NCBI GenBank assembly: GCA_002633025.1
Contig: NMRB01000037.1
Span: 41,356-105,355 of the forward strand
Direction: 5' to 3'
DNA: 64,000 nt
Origin: Notospermus geniculatus
Lineage: Eukaryota > Nemertea > Pilidiophora > Heteronemertea > Lineidae
Shown here: in pieces, positions 1 through 11,832 of the stretch
Layout: each line of letters starts with the position of its first letter
Position numbering within the stretch: position 1 is the first letter of the stretch
Position numbers and translations under genes: made by a program
The notes under the pieces: generated by a model
Told to the model about the DNA's origin: nothing
Seen by the model: only the letters and a program-made list of their open reading frames with translations
Database searches by the model: none

Positions 1-104
1 TTTTTTTGCTGAAAACGTTTTCTCGCAGGATGAATATCTCCCCAGCCCTTCCATTTCCCTACAAATCTGCATTTGCTAATAAATACTTATAACCACAGAT
101 CCCT

Positions 105-167
105 GTCAGCTGCCCTGCATTCAGAGAGACTTTTCACTAAAGTCTCACTGAATGCAGGGCAGCTGAC
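105..167. repeat. Near-perfect 63-nt hairpin
   Basis: Two arms of about 27 nt (105-131 and 141-167, starting GTCAGCTGCCCTGC) are reverse complements with one mismatch, around a 9-nt loop. The size would suit a pre-miRNA, but the pairing is more perfect than usual for animal miRNAs, so a small foldback element or recent inverted duplication is equally possible. A short open frame runs through it, but I see no protein family. Confidence 0.6.
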
Positions 168-904
168 TACCATCGACATTCCCCTCCCAGTCACCAAAAA
201 TATCAACACCACAACTAACGTTCAAGACTACTGGATGACACCACTAGCATTAACAATGAGTGCACCGACTCACTAGAGGTGACAGCTGACGACTGCTTAC
301 ATTCTGCCAATCCCACTCCTTGATTCAAGGTGTAATCAAGATTAGATGAAGTCTGTGTCGTTTAACCACTTCACTATGATGGACCAGAATTCCAGTCCAT
401 GATGTCGTGTACTTTAATGCATGACATACATGTAACGTCATAATGACACAAATTTCTGTTGCAAAGTGGTTTATGTGCAGACACATGTGACATAGAGAGG
501 CTAAATGTCATTTGCAGTTTCATTTACTCGTACTTTCCATTGCATGCATCTACCAGTACTTGATTTGATGCCGAACTAGATTTCACTGGAAGGTTGTTGC
601 TAAATTCCAATAATCTCATTGTAAAAGTTTTTCCCTCTTAAAGCATCACCTTTCTCTGTCATTGTGACACCCGATATCTATCATTCACGGGAAAATCCTG
701 TATTAAATTTCGGTGATGATGGATTGTTTGTCATTACTTTTCATCAGACGCGCACCAGTACGTGAAATTATCTCATGAAAGACAGAGCCTTTGTTCCGCG
801 GGAGCTTCTCGTGCGCGATCGACACTCGCCGCAAATTGGCACTTATTAATGAAATCAATTTAGATTACGCCAAGTGAAAGGTGAAGGTTCAAACTTGTTA
901 CATG
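168..904. other. Intergenic, nothing recognised
   Basis: AT-rich sequence with scattered ACATGTA and ACCGGTA words. I see no exon with good splice borders, no RNA gene and no terminal inverted repeats. Confidence 0.4.
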
Positions 905-1310
905 TAACTGACAGAAAATGATGAGTTCTTGTACTTCTGAGTTCTTGTATGTACATGTACGGTATGAATTCTTGTATGTCCGAGTGATGTACCGGTAATT
1001 GTACTTCTATTCTGAGTTCTTGTACTTCTGAGTTCTTGTATTTCTGAGTTCTTGTACTTCTGAGTTCTTGTATTTCTGAGTTCTTGTACTTCTGAGTGCT
1101 TGTATTTCTGAGTTCTTGTTTTTCCGATATCTTGTCCTTCTGATTTCTTTTACTTCTGATTTCATTTACTTCCGAGTTCTTATACTTCTGATTTTTTTAA
1201 ACTTCTGAGTTCTTTCACTTCTGAGTTTTTACTCCAGAGTTCCTGCATTGTATACTTCAGAGTTATACTTCTCAGTTGATATACTGGTACTTCTGTATTC
1301 TTGTACTTCT
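905..1310. repeat. Degenerate minisatellite (TTCTTGTACTTCTGAG units)
   Basis: A 15-16 bp unit close to TTCTTGTACTTCTGAG is repeated about 20 times with growing divergence toward the right end. Reading frames through this block on the minus strand are low-complexity and not credible genes. Confidence 0.85.
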
Positions 1311-1352
1311 GTCTGTGCTTTATGTTTGGTGCTACAGGGCCTGCCCTGGTAG

Positions 1353-1541
1353 TTCTGGACATATCTGATGCTTACTATGCTCAAAGGACAGACTCCACCA
1401 TTCATAAAAGGCAGCCCGTACCAAGTATTTAACAAGATATTTGAAAATAATGCCATCTTGCCAATGGAATTGGTAGAACTTGGTGTTCCAACAATGAACC
1501 AACTAGATGTGCAGAACCTGTGTAGGCATAGTAAGGGTTAA
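1353..1541 (+). CDS. Possible terminal exon of an unknown gene (weak)
   Basis: After a possible acceptor (GGTAG) a frame stays open for 62 codons to a TAA and has a varied, protein-like composition (contains FIKGSPYQVFNKIFE and MELVELGVPTMN). I do not recognise the family. No upstream exon was found, and an open frame of this length can occur by chance, so this could be noise or the 3' end of a gene lying left of the window. Downstream to about 2.6 kb I see no further coding signal. Confidence 0.2.
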   Translation, partial: FWTYLMLTMLKGQTPPFIKGSPYQVFNKIFENNAILPMELVELGVPTMNQLDVQNLCRHSKG

Positions 1542-2640
1542 AAATTAAACACTTGAAGACTTAACTTGTCTTATTGTCAGTGTGTGATTTGAGCCCGATA
1601 TGTCTTGACAACCAGCCTATTACCTCAGACACATGAGAATGGACACTGGGGAAATTGTGTTATATCGAAGACGACAACGGTTAGTGATTCCCATTTTCAA
1701 GAAGCTCGTCACATCAGTACTGCAGCCGATGAGATTGCTATTGATCTGAGCCTGTCAGCTTTGATGGGGTTTTATTTGGATTCATGTTTGGAAACTTTTT
1801 GCACTCTTACATCAACCCTTTCAATGTTGCGATGTTTTCACTGTCTTTGCTTGGTGGTTGGAAACATTGGGAGCACTTTTAGGTGCTATAGACGTGTTAT
1901 ATGATGATGATTTCTTAAACTTTTCACTTCCACAAAACGAAAAAGTGGGGGAGGGAAGGGAATGGCAAAGCCAATAGAGAGAGGATTTTAAATAAGTATT
2001 GTGTCATTTTACATGCATGGCCCAAATTGTTGATACTTTGCGTAATTTACCCAGTAAATGCCTCAAATTTTCATATGAATTTCTGGTAATTCAGATTCAG
2101 GGCCTGTAGGGCCTAAATGTACAGACCTACATCTAAGTATTTATTGTGCATCTTCCAAAAATTTGATAAAAAATTTGACGGTGTACGGTGGCATAACTCA
2201 AATAAACAAAAATTTGTGTTTGTCTAATTCTAAGCCTAGTTGAGAAATCTTTGGCAGCATCATGTCATCTGCACCAGGTGAGCAGATGCTTGAATGTCCA
2301 TCTCATTATCTTTCTTGTACCGCGGTCAACATCACCTCTGACGCATTTAGTAAATAATTTACGCCATCAAATCATCAATTCTTGTTATCTTACATCATTT
2401 ATGCTCACGTAACGTCCATCTGCTCCAAACACTTCGTCCCTCAGCGTAATCCTTAAAGAGTTATTTCCCTCATCTTGCCAGCGCTCGCTTGTAATTATCG
2501 GAGCTGTCTTCGAGACAATCGTTTACGCTTGTCGTTGCCAGACTTGATCTGCAGCGATAAGTCTCTAAATAGATGAACAGAGAGACAGTTGATGTGTAAA
2601 ACTGATTAGACTGTGCCATTAACACATTCAGTACTGACAG
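1542..2640. other. Intergenic, nothing recognised
   Basis: No exon-like segment with splice signals and family similarity. A 99-codon open frame at 1605-1904 has a composition that does not look like protein. A GGG-rich patch lies at about 1945-1965. Confidence 0.35.
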
Positions 2641-2647
2641 GGAGTGT

Positions 2648-2992
2648 GGTGGGGTAGTGATTGAGTGTCCGGCTCAAGACTGAGAGGTCAAGGGTTCAAT
2701 TCCTGGCCAAGTCGGGCGCGGATCCAGGGGGCGCACCTGGCACACGCCCCTGGGGGGCGTGCCCCCTTTTGACCAAGAAATCTGTAAAACTGACTGTGAG
2801 ATTATGAAATTTGGAGCGAATCATTGAAATTCACCACAGATTTCAATGTTTCTAGCACAGTGCGCCCCTCTTTTCCAAAATCGTGGATCCGCCCCTTCAA
2901 GTCACCAATTTGTCTTCTCAACTGCTGAAATGATCAAGTGAGGACCAAATCAGCTGCTCCTTGAGTTCCCCAGAAAGGTTTCTGGAGAAACT
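2648..2992 (+). mobile_element. tRNA-derived SINE, interrupted by another element
   Basis: The head has a pol III A-box-like stretch (GGGGTAGTGATTGAG) and a B-box (GGTTCAATTCC), as in a tRNA-derived SINE. The tail (AGTTCCCCAGAAAG) matches the tail of a second copy near 42728-42905 on the other strand. Between head and tail lies a foreign element (2714-2897) flanked by CAAGTC on both sides, so the SINE is the older, split host. Confidence 0.7.
2714..2897 (-). mobile_element. GGATCC-ended short interspersed element, with CAAGTC target duplication
   Basis: An element of about 180 bp with ends GCGGATCCAGG and GTGGATCCGCC that are roughly inverted. It contains G/C-rich shoulders and a central AT-rich core. 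CAAGTC occurs at 2708-2713 and 2898-2903, consistent with a 6-bp target-site duplication. Relatives lie at 7341-7503, 21897-22048 and 33985-34290. It has no coding capacity and is presumably non-autonomous. Confidence 0.7.
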
Positions 2993-3182
2993 GTGGTATA
3001 TTGAGACCATATTTCAGTAAAAAGGTGCTGCATAAAAAGAGGTCTGCGGATGTACATCTTAGCTCAAAAATTTGGCAGGATGGATAAGACTCAATTGTTT
3101 GCCAAAATGTTGCGTAGGCAATTGGGCAAATTTTTTTTCGTAAAAGTGCCTACTGCAACCCTGTTTCTGAGGTTTCGGAGCT

Positions 3183-3392
3183 TAAAGGAGCATGGTATTG
3201 GATCTCAAATGCGTTATTTGACTGCCGACGTAGAGGGAGCCACCTAGCGGCAGTAAGACGAACTACAAAAATGCATTACAACAGGTACGCAGTAAATCGG
3301 GTCATTCGCCGAAACGTAGTCAGTCCCTCGGGTTGGAGAGTGGCGCAGTGGCGCCGGCTGTCGAGAAAAAGTGGCAATACCATGCTGCTTTA
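3183..3392. mobile_element. MITE, TAAAGGAGC family, copy 1
   Basis: A 210-bp element with inverted ends (TAAAGGAGCATGGTATTG and its complement, ending in GCTTTA). A second copy with the same interior lies at 23517-23727. It has no ORF of its own. Confidence 0.75.
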
Positions 3393-3945
3393 AAATAACA
3401 CAGTAAATACTCGGCTTAGTGCTAAGCTTCAAATACAACTGGTTGCCAAACTTAACAAAAAAATATTATCACGAGGGGGTTTATAATAGGGTACAATACT
3501 GGGGTATATTAAAATGAGGATTTCACAGAGATACAGAAAGATAAAACTTCCAATGCCTGGGGTGTTTTACCTCAAACGCCTGTGTGTTTGACGGTATTGA
3601 ACTTAAGTTTGTTCACCCTTTTCCGCCATCGACATGTATTAGATTTCAATGTGTGCGAAGTTTTTTTATCCATTCGTTGTGTAATCTATTCCACTTCCAT
3701 CAATATTTTGTACAGTTTATCAATATTTCAAACAATTGAGTTAGAAATTACTTTAGATGTGTGTAGCTTTGGAACCCACGTAGCCTAGATAAAATGCGTT
3801 AATAAGTTATCTTGGTGAAAAGGGAGTTCAACAGGTTTAATAATGGTTCAGAGAAATTCAGCTTCGCCAAATAAGGATAATCTCAGATTATAATCGGCTT
3901 CGCCTACATCTTTATCCAGCATGTTTTGAAAGGTTTGGACCCTTA
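3393..3945. other. Intergenic, nothing recognised
   Basis: AT-rich, with no exon or repeat structure that I can define. Confidence 0.35.
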
Positions 3946-4093
3946 GGGCCGTATGCACCAAACGAAGATTATCTTGAACTCTGGTTGAGCCACAAGTTTT
4001 CAATTGTTCAGGTTTGCCAGGGCATGATGTGACAATGGAAAAGTTGTGGCTCAACTTGAGTTCAAGATAATCTTCGTTTGGTGCATACGGCCC
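3946..4093. mobile_element. Foldback MITE (GGGCCGTATGCACC ends)
   Basis: About 148 bp, almost entirely one inverted repeat: both arms contain GTATGCACCAAACGAAG and run about 60 nt before a short loop. Typical of a small foldback MITE; it could form a long hairpin RNA if transcribed. Confidence 0.8.
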
Positions 4094-4544
4094 GTAGGGT
4101 CTCAATTAGTGCTAATTACTGTTACTACTTTTGTTAAGGAGAGCTTCATATTTCACCATTTGACCCCCGGACAATCTACTGTGTGATGTCAGTTGCCCCC
4201 TCTTTATCATGTTATATTTCTTGCCGTTGGCAACGAGATGAATATCAGATATGAATTTTGGTCTATGTCATGGTAGGTCTGAACCCCAACCTCAGAGGTG
4301 AGAAGCACCAGTACTTGCGCTGCACCACTCTGACAGCACTGTCAGCTGCAGAGTTCACCTTTAGAGAGTTCTCTCCAACAAGTTGGCTCTCTATGGGCAA
4401 ATTGGCTGTAGAAAACTTAAGGTTTGGGTTTATAGTCTGATATCAACAACGGTAGAGGTTCTCATCTGACTTTACACTTTAATCCAGTCTGTCCTGAAAC
4501 CTTTCAGTAGAACTCAGATGAGCTGCTCATTCAGCGCTACAATG

Positions 4545-4697
4545 GAGCATTTCCGACCAGTACCCATTTGTACACCTGGGTGGAGAGAGGCCAGTAAGGC
4601 AAAGAGACTTGCCCAAAGTCTCACGCCCAGTGGGATTCGAACCCGGGATCCTCTGACTGCTAGTCGGAGACCCGAACCACTACACCACCGGGCTCCT
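4545..4697 (-). mobile_element. tRNA-derived SINE
   Basis: Read on the minus strand it starts GGAGCCCGGTGGTGTAGTGG (A-box region) and has a clear B-box (GGTTCGAATCC), followed by a non-tRNA tail containing GGGCAAGTCTC and CACCCAGGTGTACAAATGGG. That tail style is common in marine invertebrate SINEs. The tRNA-like part lacks a clean cloverleaf, so I do not call it a functional tRNA gene. Confidence 0.75.
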
Positions 4698-5159
4698 CAA
4701 CTTCGGGCATTACATGTACTTTCTCTCATTGGTCCCTAGCTTAAGTTGTAACAAAACCAACAATAAAATTGTCCATTGAGAGCCAACTTGGGCAAAGAAC
4801 TCCCATCACATGGAGGTGTGCCTAAATCCTTCCTACGCTGCTGCGTCAGGTGGCTCATGTCTCCCATGGCAGCGTGATGTAAAGTTATTGTTGAAAAACT
4901 TACAGAAAATCTACCAGTTGAAAAATGGTTTAAAATCTTTATTTGTACCATACACCTTTTTCTATTGTAGTTGTTCATGTAGCTGGCAGCTGTGTTGTAG
5001 ATACATGATCCTGTTTTGCAGCATAAAGGACATCTGATATTTAGCGTGAGGCTGGGATGCTCTTTCAGTTCTTGCACGTGATGCGATGGCATTGGAACTA
5101 CCGGTATTCTCCCAGAGTTGTCGTATGATCAAATCCGGGATCATCTGTATTCTGTGTTA

Positions 5160-5520
5160 GAATTACCTTAGAGGTTCTCCAGATATCTTTCTGGTGTAAA
5201 AGGTTCTCTATATATTATAGGAATAAAGGCTTTCTTTATATTATCTGACCCTGAAGGTTCTCTGTACATACACCTTGAAGGGTTCTTTCCTTTTTTAGCT
5301 TTGAAGTTCTCTGTCTTTCTAATGTAGTCTATCTAGAGCTGTCTGGAGCCACTTCAATGGTTTTCCTCTTTTTCTGATATTTTTCTATAACTATCCTTAA
5401 AGGTTCTCTATGTTTAACCTTAAAGGTTCTCTATGTTTAACCTTAAAGGTTCTCTGTACATAAATGCACTCAGATGTATATAGAGCCTCTTGAATGGAAG
5501 GGTTCTCTTTCCCAAATTCT
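5160..5520. repeat. Degenerate minisatellite (AAAGGTTCTCTA units)
   Basis: The word AAAGGTTCTCT recurs at variable spacing. Three consecutive 23-bp units at about 5393-5460 (CCTTAAAGGTTCTCTATGTT) are almost identical. No coding sense. Confidence 0.7.
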
Positions 5521-6858
5521 TACACATGAGGCCAGGCAATGAAGGGCAAGAAGGAATGTATGCTTTACACACTGACATCGTCAGTTCACATGCTGGACAT
5601 TCTGACGAGCACTACCATCTGATACGAGACTCGCTACCACTTCAGCTCTGCTTGCTATGATCTCTGATCACGACATCTTCACTCAACAACTTTGACCTTA
5701 AGTCAGTTCTTTGTTCATTGCATATATATGGAAACAATATAAGAAACATGAGATATTTGCATCCAACGGACGTCTTATACTACCGGATGTTTCTTTAGAG
5801 CTCTATGCGTGATGTCATTTCAGCCGAGAGCATGCATTGCATGTATGTAATTGGAACATGTTCCGCTGTTGTTCACCCCATTATCGAGTTGCTTGAGGGA
5901 AATGTCAGTTGAATATTACCTATATTACATTTGTGTTTACGTGACAATGCTCAGTTTCACACATCACGGCTCGCTACATTTGATGGGAAATGACATGTCG
6001 TGGGAATGATATGCTGGAAAATTTGAGAATCCCATCTGTCATAGGCAATTACCGGTATCTTTAACAAGGGCATATTTCTAAACATTTGGAACTATTGACT
6101 CCAAACTTCAGGACCATAGGTCTTTAAAGGCTATTTTCTGTGAAAATCTGATGATGCATTCTGACACCAGGGGGCCAGAACCAAAACCCTTTGTTGTGAA
6201 ATTCAAATTGAGCCTTTGGTCTGATCCTCACCAAATTTTTATCAAAGGTACATCTAATGACAATGCATAAGATGCAACTTTTCAAAGTCAGAGAGGTCAA
6301 AGTTGATTTTGATTAAAAAAAGTACCGGTATATGGTGGAAATTTGCAGATTATGAAGTTAAAATCTGCGAAATCAACTGCCTGGAATATCAGTTGTCGAG
6401 TTTCAAAGCATGTTGCGGAACCCGCATAAAATAGCAGTTGACGAGTACCCTCTTCATCTTTCCTCCTTTATTTCTGTCATCAAACCCTGTCAGGTTCCAA
6501 TCGCTCGCATCATCCTTATTATTAGCAAATCAGGATTTGAAATTGATCAATTTGTCCATTATATGAACCTCAGCTGCGTGATAAGGATATAAACAGATTC
6601 TGATCCTCGTCAATCAAGAGACTGATAGTGATTTGAGACGAATTAGGCCATTTTTGCTGGTGAGGTGCGACGTTTTTATCACTGCTCTTCAGTAGTAGAA
6701 CCAGTTATGGCAACAAATAAAAAAAATATGAATTGTGTGCTGAGCTCCGTGGATAACATTGGGCGGATTTAACCACCATCAGTGCCAAGCCGTGTTCGAA
6801 CCGAACCGAGCCGACCTCAGATTGCAGGATTCATCTCGGTTCTATTTGGTGCCGGTGT
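5521..6858. other. Intergenic, nothing recognised
   Basis: No family-like protein in any frame and no terminal inverted repeats that I could pair. The sequence is AT-rich with scattered ACCGGTA words. Confidence 0.3.
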
Positions 6859-7235
6859 AAGACCAGACCCAAAAATATGTCTGTTTGCTGTAACCCGACC
6901 CTGCCCTAATAGCTTGGGTAGGTAGGTAGGCATATATTTTTATTTTTTTTAGTTGGAGGTGGAAAAAAATTAGCAATTTCCACAAAATAAAATAAAAATA
7001 TACTAGTGTTTAAAAAACAATGTCTTTCGGGGTTTATGACACACTGGCATTCAGTTTTGAAGTGTAAAATGTTTTAGGTCGGCATACTTCGTCATTGCCG
7101 GTCGGCAAATCGGGTCCTTTGGGGCATAAAAAAAAACATATTGGCTATTACCCCTATAAAAAGTTTTGGGTCGGCACCATTTATGTAGGGTCGGTCGGGT
7201 TACAGCAAACAGACATATTTTTGGGTCTGGCCTAA
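6859..7235. mobile_element. MITE with ~45-bp inverted ends (AGACCAGACCC)
   Basis: The left end contains CCAAAAATATGTCTGTTTGC followed by GTAACCCGACC; the right end carries the complement. About 375 bp, non-coding, with an AT-rich core. It fits a non-autonomous DNA transposon. Confidence 0.8.
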
Positions 7236-7340
7236 CGTTTTTCAGTGTGGCCCGTTTGCCAGTGTGACATTACAATAGATTGACGGAGCCGTGACTTGAC
7301 AAGCGACACACAGAAAAACAGGGAATCTGTTTCCCAGTGC

Positions 7341-7503
7341 AGAGGCGGATCCAGGATTTGGGAAAAGAGGGGGCGCCCTGTGCTAGGATCATTGAAATTT
7401 GCATCCAATTCCAGAATTTCACGGTCGATTTTACAGATTTGTTGGCCAAAAAGGGGGGTGCACTCGGCGTGCCTGGTGCGCCCCCTGTGGATCCGCACCT
7501 GCA
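7341..7503 (+). mobile_element. GGATCC-ended element, second copy
   Basis: Begins GGCGGATCCAGGATTTGG and ends GTGGATCCGCACC, with the family's shared core (CCAGAATTTCACGGTCG). Opposite orientation to the copy at 2714-2897. Several short overlapping open frames here are by-products of the G/C-rich ends. Confidence 0.75.
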
Positions 7504-8469
7504 GTGTGTTCCAAACAATGGCAGACGCACAGAAAAATGGCCACACTGAAAAACATTACATAGGGACAAGCTGGCTTGACCTGTTTACACTTGGCACAAA
7601 TTTTACCGAACTGTGCTTGGTCCAGACCGAGCAAGCTGAAATTTCCGCAGTGTAAATGGGGCTACAGAGTGGTGTGGAAGAGGAATGAGGAACCCGCGTG
7701 CCGGAAATCCCGACAGGTCGGCGCTGCGAGCAGTGCGACCAAAACGGCGTCATTGACGTCGTTTTATGTGTTGACGCTACGTCATGAAAAAATCCACTGT
7801 GCATTTTCTACAGAGAAAATGAGATAAAGACGTTGCCAAAATCGTCATCTATGTCTTCATTTTAAGGAAAAAAGCATTGCAAAAGTGCAGACATTTTCAT
7901 CTGCTACAAAATGGTGTAAATTTTAATGCCAGGCGACCGAAACGAAAGGGTGATTTTCACGCTAGAAATAAATGGAAATAACGTTAGAAAAAAGAAACTT
8001 CGGTCGCACTGCTCACAGCGCCGCGTCGTGACGTTAGTTCCTCCGGTTCCTCATTGAATCAACAGTTTCTGAGGTGACGTACACTCACTTTTTCACTACA
8101 CCACTGTGACAACCCAGTAAGCTGTCTTCGATTTATATCGTTCGATGCATCTTCTCGAATGCTTCAAACCAAAGATCGTGTGCACTCTAATCAAGAGATG
8201 CTGCCCAAAGGGATCAGAAATGTATCCGTTTGAAAAAAGACATGAATCAAGAAATTTCCTGGAGCAGGTTGCTTTGTTCACATATCTCATTAATTGGTGT
8301 CATGTTATGTTATTTCAGGATGTTATGAAATACATGATTTTAACCTTTCGGGACTTAAACATGGGATTGGGTGCGGTATTCAAAAATACAGGATTTTATA
8401 TGCTACTAAGTTGTTAGATTCGTGCTTGCTATTGAAAGGTTGGTCATGAGAAACTGCTTAATGTACTTA
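7504..8469. other. Intergenic, nothing recognised
   Basis: Open frames of 60-120 codons overlap on both strands, but none resembles a known family or has splice structure. Confidence 0.3.
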
Positions 8470-10019
8470 AAGTGACCCAGACTCCTCAGGTTCAATTCAA
8501 GTTAAACAGGCGCCCCTCATAAATTTGGCCCTTGGATGTCTACTCATAGTGCCTGCCGTCATGCTGCCGTTCACAGTTAATATATCGTCAAATTTTCTAA
8601 TGCCGGTCCCACACCATCATAATTTGACAAAGATTATGAATATGCTGAATCAGGGCTTACACGCAGACGAGTGTTTGAAAACCTGGGCCCTGAAATGGTA
8701 TATTCAGAGATTAAGTCTGATAAAAAATTATGACCATGTGCAATTTGCTCGGAGCTTCAAAAGTGAATAAAAATTGGCGCTGATGTTGAAGTCAGGTGCT
8801 GTATAACAAGTTTTATCTAACAAATTGATGCAGTTTGACATCAAGTCCTGATTTTTGAATACAAAGTGAGAAAGATGAGATGTGAAAATGATACCAGCTT
8901 GCTCTCAAAGCAAAGCAATATCATCCCATCAGAGATTAGCTGCAGGGACATCTGAAACGGATCCTTTGTGAAACACTGTTGTTGTATGCATGTATGTTAG
9001 TTATAAAGTAGTAGAACCACCCTTACGCTGTGTATATATAGCCATAGGCTGTTCCCTTGCAGCATGTTTCCTGGTTCGCTTGTGACACATCACAGAGAGA
9101 ATGAACCTTTGACATACGTTGAAAATTTTGTGCAGGCACAAAATTTTTCAACGACCTTGCTGTACTATGATGTTTGCCAGCGTGTGCCGACTTATTGAGT
9201 AAGGAACTTACCCATAACAAAACTTACCCATAACAAGGTTCGACGTACGCCAGCGTATTCGCCAAATTTTTCATACGTCGGCATACGCTGGCTAAATCGT
9301 CAAGGTGTGACAGGCCCATTACGGCTCGGGTCCACAGAACAAGGGGACATGCCACAAGGGAACAACCTATGGATAGGCCTACTCGGCCTAATGGACACCA
9401 CCTTGCTCATTGAGAGCCAATTCGCATGTGGAGAATTAAAGTACCTTTAGTATTTAATAGTATTTGCAAGAGATTGGATGGATTTCCTCTTAGAGTCCAC
9501 TATACCAGTTTCCATTCCACTACACTTGTTTCCACTACACCGGTTTCCGCTGTGTTTTGCGGCGAGCAGTGCGATTTCACATGACTTGGAGAGTTCTTTG
9601 ATGGTTTAGCAATTTTTTTCACATGTTCCTTATCCCTGTGCCTATGTGTCACCACAAAATGTGGCAAAAGTGCTGAAGTGGAAACATTGGGGCCTCCAGC
9701 CTCCAAAGAACGCCGATCATTTTAAGCCAACGTAAAATGAACCTGTTGATTTAGTTACTGTTACCTCTCACGATATTGTCTACAGTGACGTCATTACAAT
9801 CCCCGAAGAGCACCAATGACATCAAAGTGGTGAAGGAAATTAGTTTTAGACATATCTGCAGGTCCGTGTCCGCGGGGGAATTTTCAATTCATATCACGAC
9901 TCAGGATTAGGAATGATTACTCGCCAATCAGACTCATGATAGCGCGATCGTCTCTCATCAGGTGACATTAGACGATGCGCACTGCGACTGTAGCCACCGG
10001 CGATAATTTCCCCGTAGCC
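8470..10019. repeat. Tandem duplication, copy 1 (1.55 kb)
   Basis: This block begins AAGTGACCCAGACTCC and ends GATAATTTCCCCGTAGCC; the next block starts with the same words and follows it directly. The copies differ by scattered substitutions and small indels. Inside are a short hairpin (AAAATTTTGTGCAGGCAC region near 9125) and an 81-codon frame at 8525-8770 that is altered in copy 2, so I do not treat it as a gene. Confidence 0.85.
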
Positions 10020-11531
10020 AAGTGACCCAGACTCCTCAGGTTCAATTGAAGTTAAACAGGCGCCCCTCATAAATTTGGCCCTTGGATGTCTACTCATAGT
10101 GCCTGCCGTCATGCTGCCGTGCACAGTTAATATATCGTCAAATTTTCTAATGCCGGTTCCACACCATCATAGTTTGACAAAGATTATGAATATGCTGAAT
10201 CAGGGCTTACACGCAGACAAGACATTTCAGGGCCTAGGCCCTGAAATGGTATATTCAGAGATTAAGTCTGATAAAAAATTATGACCATGTGCAATTTGCT
10301 CGGAGCTTCAAAAGTGAATAAAAATTGGCACTGATGTTGAAGTCAGGTGCTGTATAACATGTTTTATCTGACAAATTGGTGCAGTTTGACATCAAGTCCG
10401 GATTTTTGAGTACAGAGTGAGAAAGATGAGATGTGAAAATGATACCAGCTTGCTCTCAAAGCAAAGCAATATCATCCCATCAGAGATTAGCTGCAGGGAC
10501 ATCTGAAACTGGTCCTTTGTGAAACTCCTGTTGTTGTACGTATATGTTGTTATAAAGTAGAACCACCCTTACGTTGTGTAGCTAGGCTGTTCCCTTGCAG
10601 CATGTTTCCTTGTTCGCTTGTGACCTTGTGACACATCACAGAGAGAATGAACCTTTGACATACGTACGTCGAAAATTTTGTGCAGGCACAAAAGTTTTCA
10701 ACGACCTTGCTGTACTATGATGTTTGCCAGCGTGCTCTTACCTTACACAAAACTTACCCATAACAAGGTTCGACGTACGCCAGCGTATTCGCCAAATTTT
10801 TCATACATCGGCATACGCTGGCTAAATCGTCAAGGTGTGACAGGCCCATTACGGCACGGGTCCACGGAACAAGGGAACATGCCACAAGGGAACAACCTAT
10901 GGATAGGCCTACTCGACCTAATGGACACCACGTTGCTCATTGAGAGCCAATTCACATGTGGAGAATTAAAGTACCTTTAGTATTTAATAGTATTTGCAAG
11001 AGATTGGATTTCTTCTTAGAGTCCACTATACCAGTTTCCATTTGACTACACCGGTTTCCGCTGTGTTTTGCGGCGAGCAGTGCGATTTCACAGGACTTGG
11101 AGAGTTCTTTGATGGTTTATCAGATTTTTTCACGTGTTCCTTATCCTTGTGCCTAAACCTCACCTGTCGCCACAAAACGTGGCAAAAACGCTGTAGCGGA
11201 AACGGGCCTCTAGGCCCCAAAGAACGCCGATCATTTTAAGCCAACGTAAAATGAACCTGTTGATTTAGTTACTGTTACCTCCCGCGATTGTCTACAGTGA
11301 CGTCATTACAATCCCCGAAGAGCACCAATGACATCAAAGTGGTGAAGGAAATTAGTTTTAGACATATCTGCAGGTCCGTGTCCGCGGGGGAATTTTCAAT
11401 TCATATCACGACTCGGGATTAGAAATGATTACTCGCCAATCAGACTCATGATAGCGCGATCGTCTCTCATCAGGTGACATTAGACGATGCGCACTGCGAC
11501 TGTAGCCACCGGCAATAATTTCCCCGTAGCC
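10020..11531. repeat. Tandem duplication, copy 2 (1.51 kb)
   Basis: Direct-repeat partner of 8470-10019, head to tail with no spacer. Copy 2 lacks a few short segments of copy 1 (for example around 10737, where copy 1 has extra bases). Either a recent local duplication or two alleles placed in series. Confidence 0.85.
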
Positions 11532-11706
11532 GATATTGTCTGCATAGTCACTATTTTTAGCCAATTTGACAGTCATTTTGTGTCTTGGCATTTCGGCCAT
11601 TTTTTCTGCCGGACATTGCTGACATTCCACGTCTGTGATGGGAGATGTTTATTGAACCTATGATAAACCCTTGGCACAACTTCATCTCTAGAAAATATGT
11701 GATCCA

Positions 11707-11832
11707 GGGGCCATATTCAAAAAACTACTTAAGTCTAAGTGTGATACTTATCCTTTGTTCAACACAAAAGATACCGGTAAGTATCACACTTTGACTTAAG
11801 TACATGTATGTTTATGAATATGTCCCTGGACT
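11707..11832. mobile_element. Foldback MITE (GGGGCCATATTCA ends)
   Basis: About 125 bp with inverted arms: CTTAAGTC..AGTGTGATACTTA on the left and its complement on the right. More CTTAAG-rich sequence follows to about 12045, perhaps a decayed relative. Confidence 0.65.

Noticed and set aside
905-1310. CRISPR-like repeat array
   Set aside because: Units are contiguous without unique spacers and the genome is animal; it is a minisatellite.
4606-4697. Possible tRNA gene (clear A and B boxes, minus strand)
   Set aside because: No clean cloverleaf or acceptor stem, and it is followed by a typical SINE tail.
8525-8770. 81-codon frame repeated at 10075-10284
   Set aside because: Present twice only because the DNA is duplicated; its C-terminal half is not conserved between copies.
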